Shown piece by piece: positions 5,582 to 10,176 of a DNA stretch of 10,176 nt. This DNA is from SW-4-43-9 sp047617985. Its GTDB lineage: Archaea; Nanohalarchaeota; Nanosalinia; Nanosalinales; Nanosalinaceae. A program made the position numbers and the translations under genes. The notes beneath the pieces were generated by a model that saw only the letters and a list, made by a program, of their open reading frames with translations, ran no database searches and was not told the DNA's origin. The stretch lies in NCBI GenBank assembly GCA_047617985.1, contig JBLGBS010000023.1, positions 1 to 10,176 of the forward strand, in the 5' to 3' direction. Positions within the stretch are counted from its first letter, which is position 1, and every line of letters begins with the position of its first letter.

Positions 5582-6157
5582 GTGAGCACAGGAGAAAGCT
5601 ATCCTCTAGAGTTCGAACAGTCCTACAGGAAAGAGCTAGAGGTAAGGCAGTCCGGCCTCGAAGAAACCGATAGAGATCTCCATGATTATATTCTTTCAGG
5701 TCTTGGAAACCTTGAACAAGAAGACTTCAGCTACATTTTTGGAGTGGAGAAACCATCCCGGATAATATCGGAAGGAGAGAAAATCGCCGGAGATACCGTG
5801 GTAGAGGACTTCGCTATCACAGGTTCGTACCAGGGCGGGGAAATGGCGTTAGGCCAGGTGGTCAGCTGCGACTCCAAAGAAGTTATTGATTCCGTGCCGA
5901 AAGATTACATACAGGTTAACGGCTTCGGGAAAGAGATCGAGAGGAATCCAGAAATAGACCCTGAAATCACAGGTTACTACATCGTCAGGTCAGAGTACGA
6001 CAGAGAAGAAATACATAAGAGAAACAGGTTGTTTAACAGAGATCTGGATTTCTACGGCAGGAGTGACATCCCTGTTGAAATTTACCGGGTGGAACCAGAT
6101 GAAAGAAATATTGAAAAATCTCTGAGAGGATTTTACTCCTCTTTAACCCACTCATAG
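5582..6157 (+). CDS. Uncharacterised 191-aa acidic protein
   Basis: I do not recognise this family. The product is soluble, acidic, without membrane spans or signal peptide, and has a single cysteine (C95 in VVSCDSKEV). The N-terminal 45 residues look helical. The middle (about 68-96, GDTVVEDFAITGSYQGGEMA and LGQVVSC) looks like consecutive beta strands, and 130-171 contains further strand-like pieces (ITGYYIVRSEYD, DIPVEIYRVEPDE). The GTG start at 5582 is supported by a TATA-like box about 26 bp upstream; an ATG start would fall only at M88, inside the protein. Codon use and charge match the neighbours, so it appears native to the genome. It runs tail to tail into sufC with a 25-bp overlap of coding sequence. 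Confidence 0.7.
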   Translation: MSTGESYPLEFEQSYRKELEVRQSGLEETDRDLHDYILSGLGNLEQEDFSYIFGVEKPSRIISEGEKIAGDTVVEDFAITGSYQGGEMALGQVVSCDSKEVIDSVPKDYIQVNGFGKEIERNPEIDPEITGYYIVRSEYDREEIHKRNRLFNRDLDFYGRSDIPVEIYRVEPDERNIEKSLRGFYSSLTHS

Positions 6158-6879
6158 CCCTGATCCTCGAGTTTATGAGCTAGCTCCGGGCCTCCGGACT
6201 CCACTATTTCTCCATCGATCATAACATGAACCCTGTCCGGCTCCACATAATCCAGGATTCTCTGGTAGTGTGTGATCATCAGCATCCCGCGGTCTTCTTC
6301 AGCCAGTTTGTTGATCCCTTTAGCGACAACTTTCAGAGCATCTATATCTAGACCGGAATCAATCTCGTCCAGCATCGCATATTTCGGCTGTAAAACCGCC
6401 ATTTGAAGGATTTCATTCCGTTTCTTTTCCCCACCTGAAAACCCTTCATTCAGGTATCTTCTGGCATACTCTTCCTCCATGTCGAGCAGTTCAAGCTTTT
6501 CTTTCAGTAAATCCCGGAAATCGCTCTGTGAAATTGGCTCCTCTCCTTCCTCCTCTCTTCGAGCGTTTACTGCTTCTTTCAAAAATTCGGCTACCGAGAT
6601 ACCGGAGATCTCCGCCGGATACTGGAAACCAAGGAAAAGTCCTTCCCGTGCTCTCTCATCTGTTTCCTCATCGGTTACATCTGCTCCATCTACTATAATT
6701 CTTCCAGAATCGATAGTATACTGAGGGTTACCCATCAATGATTTACAGAGAGTTGATTTCCCAGATCCGTTCGGACCCATTATTGCGTGAATTTCTCCCG
6801 GTTCCACTTCGAGAGAAACACCTTTAACGATTTTTTCGTCTTCAACTGAAACTTCCAGATCTTTTACTTCCAGGCTCAT
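6133..6879 (-). CDS. sufC: Fe-S cluster assembly ATPase SufC
   Basis: ABC-type ATPase that, with SufB (and SufD), forms the scaffold complex building Fe-S clusters in the cytoplasm. At 248 aa it is standard length. Walker A is GPNGSGKST (35-43, K41), the Q-loop is FLGFQYPAEISG (Q86), the signature is FSGGEKKR (147-154), Walker B is YAMLDEIDSGLD (167-178, D171 and E172), and the switch His is H204 in MITHYQRILDYVEPD. The blocks around FQYP, EGFSGGEKKRNEI and THYQRIL separate SufC from transport ATPases. It follows the sufS-sufU-NUDIX operon but has its own leaderless promoter, 24 nt separating the NUDIX stop from the sufC start. No sufB or sufD lies in the window, so its partner must be encoded elsewhere. 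Its 3' end overlaps the convergent orphan gene by 25 bp. Confidence 0.97.
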   Translation of the reverse strand: MSLEVKDLEVSVEDEKIVKGVSLEVEPGEIHAIMGPNGSGKSTLCKSLMGNPQYTIDSGRIIVDGADVTDEETDERAREGLFLGFQYPAEISGISVAEFLKEAVNARREEEGEEPISQSDFRDLLKEKLELLDMEEEYARRYLNEGFSGGEKKRNEILQMAVLQPKYAMLDEIDSGLDIDALKVVAKGINKLAEEDRGMLMITHYQRILDYVEPDRVHVMIDGEIVESGGPELAHKLEDQGYEWVKEE

Positions 6880-6902
6880 AATGAGTAAAGAAATAGCAAA
6901 AC

Positions 6903-6910
6903 TTAATTAA
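6903..6910 (-). promoter_or_regulatory. TATA box of sufC on the NUDIX stop codon
   Basis: The palindromic TTAATTAA is centred about 27 bp before the sufC ATG at 6879. It contains the TAA stop of the NUDIX gene (6905-6903). The spacing points to a leaderless sufC transcript separate from, or additional to, read-through from sufS. Confidence 0.6.
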
Positions 6911-7433
6911 CCTGATCAGACATCATACGTATCGCTCTGCCTGCGGCTTCAACTATCTTCGGAGACTCTATATCTTTTATGTTAGATCTCATTTCCTTTA
7001 CAGTCCAGAACTCTGCTTCCTCCGCATCGTCACCCGCCACTATCTCACCTTCCACATCTTCAAAACTGGTGGCGTATGCGTTGCCGACAACATATTTATC
7101 CGGATGCTCAAGATGTATACTTGAAACAAGTTTCATGGTGCCCTTATCCGCTTTCAGCCCTGTTTCCTCCTCCAGTTCTCGGACAGCACCTTCCTCCGGT
7201 TTCTCATCGAATTCCAGGTACCCGGCCGGATAGCTCCATTTCCCTCTGTGAGGATCACTCCCCCTCTTTATCATAAGAACCTTATCTCCTTCCACAACAA
7301 AAACCCCTGCAACCGGTACAGAGTTTCTGAACCTTGTCTCCCCACATTTCGGACAGTAATATCTCTCCCTGCCCTCATAGAATCTGCTCTCAAGGGCTTT
7401 ACCGCACTTATAGCAGTAGGAAAGCTCCTTCAT
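6903..7433 (-). CDS. NUDIX hydrolase with N-terminal zinc ribbon
   Basis: A 176-aa hydrolase of nucleoside diphosphate-linked compounds. The zinc ribbon uses C7, C10, C27 and C30 (YCYKCG and YYCPKCG). The NUDIX box is complete at 71-93: G71, E77, then R85 and E86 with the E88-E89 metal-binding pair in RELEEETGL. Zinc ribbon plus NUDIX recalls NudC-type NADH pyrophosphatases, but the SQPWPFPxS motif of true NudC is absent and the protein is shorter, so ADP-ribose, NAD-related or another nucleotide substrate remains open. The ATG overlaps the sufU stop as ATGA, placing it third in the sufS operon. Its coupling to cysteine desulfurase genes suggests a housekeeping nucleotide or coenzyme connection, or merely co-expression. 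The family is confident, the substrate is not. Confidence 0.92.
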   Translation of the reverse strand: MKELSYCYKCGKALESRFYEGRERYYCPKCGETRFRNSVPVAGVFVVEGDKVLMIKRGSDPHRGKWSYPAGYLEFDEKPEEGAVRELEEETGLKADKGTMKLVSSIHLEHPDKYVVGNAYATSFEDVEGEIVAGDDAEEAEFWTVKEMRSNIKDIESPKIVEAAGRAIRMMSDQVN

Positions 7434-7780
7434 TTCTCGATCGCCTCTTGAACTGTTTCAAGACCAAGCAGAGCGCATTTCATCCGCATCGGCGTTACCT
7501 CAATTCCCAGTTTGTCGAGCATCCAATCCCTGTCCAGCGACATTACCTCTTCAGCGCTCATTCCCTGGATCTCATCGGCGAGTATCGATATCGAAGCGGT
7601 CGAGATCGCACATCCGTCCGTCTGATGCTTCACATCTTTAACCTCTCCACCCTCAACCTCGACAAATATCTCAGTTGAGTCGCCACAGCTGGAGTTCTCT
7701 CCCTCCGCTTTGTGCTCTGTATCCAGCTCACCTTCGTTTCTCGGGTTTTTGTACAGATCAAGTATCTCGTCTCGATACAT
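7430..7780 (-). CDS. sufU: SufU/IscU-type Fe-S scaffold or sulfur-transfer protein
   Basis: Accepts persulfide sulfur from the cysteine desulfurase SufS and passes it to cluster assembly. The three conserved cysteines are present: C32 with D34 in SSCGD, C57 in DGCAIS, and C102 in RMKCALL; YKNPRNEG (10-17) is the usual N-terminal motif. The DGCAIS-TAS and PMRMKCALLG blocks favour SufU over IscU (which has a HCS third-cysteine motif). At 116 aa it is shorter than Bacillus-type SufU (about 145) and seems to lack most of the insertion that usually separates the second and third cysteines. The start overlaps the sufS stop as TAATG (1 nt shared) and the stop overlaps the NUDIX start, so all three should be translated together. 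Confidence 0.92.
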   Translation of the reverse strand: MYRDEILDLYKNPRNEGELDTEHKAEGENSSCGDSTEIFVEVEGGEVKDVKHQTDGCAISTASISILADEIQGMSAEEVMSLDRDWMLDKLGIEVTPMRMKCALLGLETVQEAIEK

Positions 7781-8961
7781 TAATCTTTGAACACCTCCCT
7801 GACCTCTTTGACCGCCTCAACAAATTTTTCCACATCCTTCTCTGTGTTGTATAGATAGGGGGATGCTCTCACCGTACCGTTAATACCTTTCCTGTCCATC
7901 TGGGGCTGTGCGCAGTGATGCCCTGCTCTTACAGCAATATTGTTCTGATTAAGTACCTCTGAAATATCATGTGGATGCGCGTACTCGGTTGTGAAAGATA
8001 CAAGGTTCGCTCCTTCAGGAGATAGAACATTTACCCCTTCAATTTCCTGAAGTTCTTCAATCATTTTTTCCGTAAGTTTTCTGTCATGCTGGTAGATCTT
8101 CTTCATTCCTATGCTTTCAAGATAATCAACAGCTGCTCCAAGTCCGACTGCTCCTGCAATGTTCGGGGTTCCTGCCTCAAACTTTTCTGGCACCTCCTCG
8201 TACTTCACATCCTTTTCCGTCACCTTCCTGATCATACCTCCTCCGACCTGATATGGCGCCATTCGCTCAAGTAATTCTTTCCTTCCATACAGAACTCCTG
8301 TTCCGGAAGGGCCGAGCATTTTATGGCCGGAGAAACATAGAAAGTCAACTCCAAGCTCCTTCACATCAACAGGCATATGTGGGACGGACTGAGCACCATC
8401 CAGAACCACGAGAGCATCGTTTTCATGGGCGATTTCAGTGATTTCTTCCACAGGGTTCTCGGCTCCGAAAACATTCGAGATGTGTGAAATCGCAACCAGC
8501 GAAGTATCCTCACCGATTTTTTCCTCTGCGTCCTCCACAGAAATTTTACCATTCTCAGTTTCTATATAGGAAATTCCAAGCCTTTCTTCTCCAGCTTTTC
8601 TTCTCCAAGGTAGTTGTTCGGAGTGGTGAGCCATCTCGGAGAGAACTATCTCGCCATCCAGATCAAGAGAGTGAGCAAGAAGATTCTCCGCTTCGGTTGT
8701 GTTCCTGACAAAAACAGTTTCTGACGGGGTCGCACCGATAAAATCAGCTACCTTTCTTCTCGCTTCCCTGTAAGCAGTATTAGCATCGTTTGCAAGATTA
8801 TACAATCCTCTGCCGACATTTGCGTTCTCCCGGCTGTAAAACTTCTCAATTCTGTTGATTACCTGCTGAGGTTTCTGTGAGGTCGCAGCATTATCCAGGT
8901 AAACTAGATCCTCTCTTTCCTGGAAGATCGGGAAATCCGCCTTGATTTTTTCCGGATTCAT
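7780..8961 (-). CDS. sufS: Cysteine desulfurase SufS
   Basis: Pyridoxal phosphate enzyme that converts cysteine to alanine and holds the sulfur as a persulfide for Fe-S assembly. At 393 aa it is close to the usual about 405. The PLP lysine is K214 in SGHKMLGPSGTG. D188 and Q191 (VLDGAQSV) contact the cofactor ring, and H113 is the stacking His. The catalytic cysteine is C350 in RAGHHCAQP, the group II (SufS/CsdA) context, and the substrate Arg is R366 in TVRASPYLYNT. The N-terminus (KIKADFPIF, then YLDNAATSQKP) matches the family start, and ATG at 8961 has a TATA-like box about 25 bp upstream with no Shine-Dalgarno site. It is the first gene of sufS-sufU-NUDIX, and pairing with SufU implies the zinc-dependent sulfur-swap route rather than SufE. 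Confidence 0.97.
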   Translation of the reverse strand: MNPEKIKADFPIFQEREDLVYLDNAATSQKPQQVINRIEKFYSRENANVGRGLYNLANDANTAYREARRKVADFIGATPSETVFVRNTTEAENLLAHSLDLDGEIVLSEMAHHSEQLPWRRKAGEERLGISYIETENGKISVEDAEEKIGEDTSLVAISHISNVFGAENPVEEITEIAHENDALVVLDGAQSVPHMPVDVKELGVDFLCFSGHKMLGPSGTGVLYGRKELLERMAPYQVGGGMIRKVTEKDVKYEEVPEKFEAGTPNIAGAVGLGAAVDYLESIGMKKIYQHDRKLTEKMIEELQEIEGVNVLSPEGANLVSFTTEYAHPHDISEVLNQNNIAVRAGHHCAQPQMDRKGINGTVRASPYLYNTEKDVEKFVEAVKEVREVFKD

Positions 8962-8979
8962 AGCTCTGTCTTTGAACTC

Positions 8980-8990
8980 TATATTTTTTA
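8980..8990 (-). promoter_or_regulatory. TATA-like box of the sufS operon (leaderless)
   Basis: TAAAAAATATA on the minus strand is centred about 25 bp before the ATG at 8961, with no Shine-Dalgarno motif between them. The transcript probably starts at or next to the start codon. Confidence 0.6.
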
Positions 8991-9004
8991 GTCTGGAAGT
9001 TCCC

Positions 9005-9030
9005 GAGAGAGAAGAGAAAAAGAAAGAGGG
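9005..9030 (-). terminator. Polypyrimidine tract, probable terminator of the surface-protein gene
   Basis: On the minus strand, 12 nt after the TAG stop of the gene at 9043, an uninterrupted 26-nt run of C and T includes TTTCTTTTTC. Archaeal transcription often ends at T-rich tracts without a hairpin. It sits just before the sufS promoter, where separation of the two units is expected. Confidence 0.45.
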
Positions 9031-9042
9031 ATATTATGAAAT

Positions 9043-10176
9043 CTACTCTGAAGACAGAAGTTCCCGAACTCTATCTCTGAAGAAGTAGGTTAAACCAGCG
9101 ATCACAGCTATTAAACCTGCTATCGGGATGAATGGAGGGGAACTGCTTTCGCCGTTTGAAACTTCAACTTTTGTGGTTGTGTCCTCCACGAATACTTCGG
9201 TATCCTTTACCCCGCGGATTTCAAAGTCCAGCAGGTAACCTTTGGCTGACGCACCGGCTTCTGTGTCGACCTCGAATACTGCTGTACCTGTCTGATTGGG
9301 TTCGAGCGTACCGATGTACTGGCTTGAAGAACCGTAGGTGAACGGCTGATCGCTGGAATCAAGTACTCTGATTCTTGTCGAAGACGACTGTTCCTCACCT
9401 ATGTTCTGAACCTCTAGTCTCAGCTGTCCTGTTGAACCTGTTTTCAGATTGCTCTCGACCTGTTTTATCTCGAACTGCGGTCTCCCTTCGAGGTGTAGAT
9501 CGAAATTTATAGGCTGTTCTACCTCTGAGGAGGAGTCCCCAGAGGTGTAGCCGATATCTCCTCCAATCTCTGAACTCCCGGCTGGAGCTGTCTCACTGAT
9601 ATCAAAGTTAAACTCTGCGGTTTTCACCTGTCCCGGTTGAATATTTCCGAGAGCCTGTCTGGAGGAGAAACTTGATGTCCTCTCAAAGTACTCAGGTAGC
9701 TCAAGGTTCAGAACCGTGTTTTCCGCTGTTTTCTCTCCGTTATTAACCACATCGATCATAACCAGGTTGTTCTCTGTGTCAGGCATTAACTGCTGTGGCT
9801 GTGTCTTCAGGTTGGCAAGGTTCAGGTCGATACTCTGGCTTTGAACCTCTACCGGGATATTAGCTGTCTTCGAGAAATCTCCTTCTATTATCCTGACGCG
9901 GAAACTGTTCGAGCCGTCAGGAGCGTCCTCTTCCACAAGTAATTCTGTAGAAATCTGATACTCCTGTCCCGGGGTTAGGGTTCCCAGCGAATAGTTTTTC
10001 TTCCTGTCAGGTTTGACTTCGAAAGGGTAGTAGTCGACTAGTTCGACCCGGACATTCTCTGCATCAGTGTTTCCGGTATTTCTGATCTTGAATGTTATAT
10101 CTCCGCTTTCACCGGACTGAAGCGGTACTGGATCTGAGTTGATGAATGTAGCTTCCAAGTTTGTAGTTGATCTTTG
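9043..10176 (-). CDS. Surface protein with Ig-like (CARDB/COG1361-type) modules, 5'-truncated
   Basis: Partial gene: the reading frame is open to the window edge with no stop or convincing start (only a TTG at 10158), so the N-terminus and presumably a signal peptide lie outside. The visible 377 residues contain three Ig-like modules, about 20-112 (SGESGDITFKIRNTGNTDAE), 126-228 (NNLVMIDVVNNGEKTAEN) and 244-338 (TGQLRLEVQNIGEEQSSS). Each has the N-T-G or N-N-G turn and the acidic, beta-rich composition of S-layer-related CARDB/COG1361 proteins of archaea. A single membrane span at 348-366 (FIPIAGLIAVIAGLTYFF) and a basic tail (RDRVRELLSSE) anchor it facing outward. It has the same layout as the surface protein encoded at 1932-3056, though that one belongs to an ABC operon. 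Its role may be cell surface structure or attachment. The family is fairly sure, the function is not. Confidence 0.85.
   Translation of the reverse strand, partial: QRSTTNLEATFINSDPVPLQSGESGDITFKIRNTGNTDAENVRVELVDYYPFEVKPDRKKNYSLGTLTPGQEYQISTELLVEEDAPDGSNSFRVRIIEGDFSKTANIPVEVQSQSIDLNLANLKTQPQQLMPDTENNLVMIDVVNNGEKTAENTVLNLELPEYFERTSSFSSRQALGNIQPGQVKTAEFNFDISETAPAGSSEIGGDIGYTSGDSSSEVEQPINFDLHLEGRPQFEIKQVESNLKTGSTGQLRLEVQNIGEEQSSSTRIRVLDSSDQPFTYGSSSQYIGTLEPNQTGTAVFEVDTEAGASAKGYLLDFEIRGVKDTEVFVEDTTTKVEVSNGESSSPPFIPIAGLIAVIAGLTYFFRDRVRELLSSE

Noticed and set aside
7334..7678. Plus-strand open frame of 114 codons across sufU and NUDIX
   Set aside because: Overlaps two clear family members on the other strand and shows no domain or start signal.
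10156..10158. TTG as the start of the right-edge surface protein
   Set aside because: The frame stays open to the window edge, no signal peptide follows the TTG, and there is no Shine-Dalgarno or TATA context; the gene is better read as truncated.
1..10176. CRISPR arrays, insertion sequences, tRNA or rRNA genes
   Set aside because: No regularly spaced repeats, transposase-like frames, or tRNA/rRNA-like stretches were found; nearly all sequence is accounted for by coding regions.

Overview
The window looks like archaeal DNA, most probably from a salt-adapted, reduced-genome (DPANN-type) archaeon such as a member of the Nanohaloarchaeota. The evidence is a fibrillarin/Nop5 pair (archaeal/eukaryotic C/D box RNP proteins), very acidic soluble proteins rich in Glu and Asp, TATA-like boxes 25-28 bp before several first-gene start codons (leaderless transcription), Shine-Dalgarno motifs and ATGA/TAATG overlaps inside operons, and very tight packing. 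The lineage is an inference; the domain Archaea is well supported. No mobile elements, CRISPR arrays, tRNA or rRNA genes were seen, and no gene-free stretch exceeds 300 bases (the largest is about 145 bases, at 5226-5369).

Layout. Positions 23-3056 (minus strand) hold a three-gene export-type operon: a secreted, C-terminally anchored NEW3/Ig-like protein, an ABC ATPase and an ABC-2 permease. It diverges, across a 109-bp region with a centred palindrome, from a plus-strand operon at 3166-5012: a small acidic protein with two HTH-like segments, a short Nop5 that lacks the usual N-terminal domain, and fibrillarin. Next come two small zinc-ribbon-type genes, divergently transcribed (5225 to the left, 5370 to the right) around a second centred palindrome, then a 191-aa orphan (5582-6157) whose 3' end overlaps sufC tail to tail.

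Positions 6133-8961 (minus strand) form an Fe-S cluster assembly locus: sufS, sufU and a zinc-ribbon/NUDIX hydrolase as a translationally coupled operon, followed by sufC behind its own promoter, whose TATA-like box lies on the NUDIX stop codon. No sufB or sufD is in the window. At the right edge, a 5'-truncated gene (9043-10176, minus strand) encodes a second surface protein with Ig-like modules and a C-terminal membrane anchor, of the same general design as the ABC-linked one.

Functionally the window combines RNA 2'-O-methylation (Nop5 and fibrillarin), sulfur mobilisation (SufS to SufU, with SufC as the ATPase of a scaffold encoded elsewhere) and envelope biology (surface proteins plus an ABC exporter). 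The most interesting points are the domain-stripped Nop5 next to an uncharacterised two-HTH protein, the two centred palindromes in divergent promoters, the NUDIX gene embedded in the suf operon, and the 191-aa orphan.
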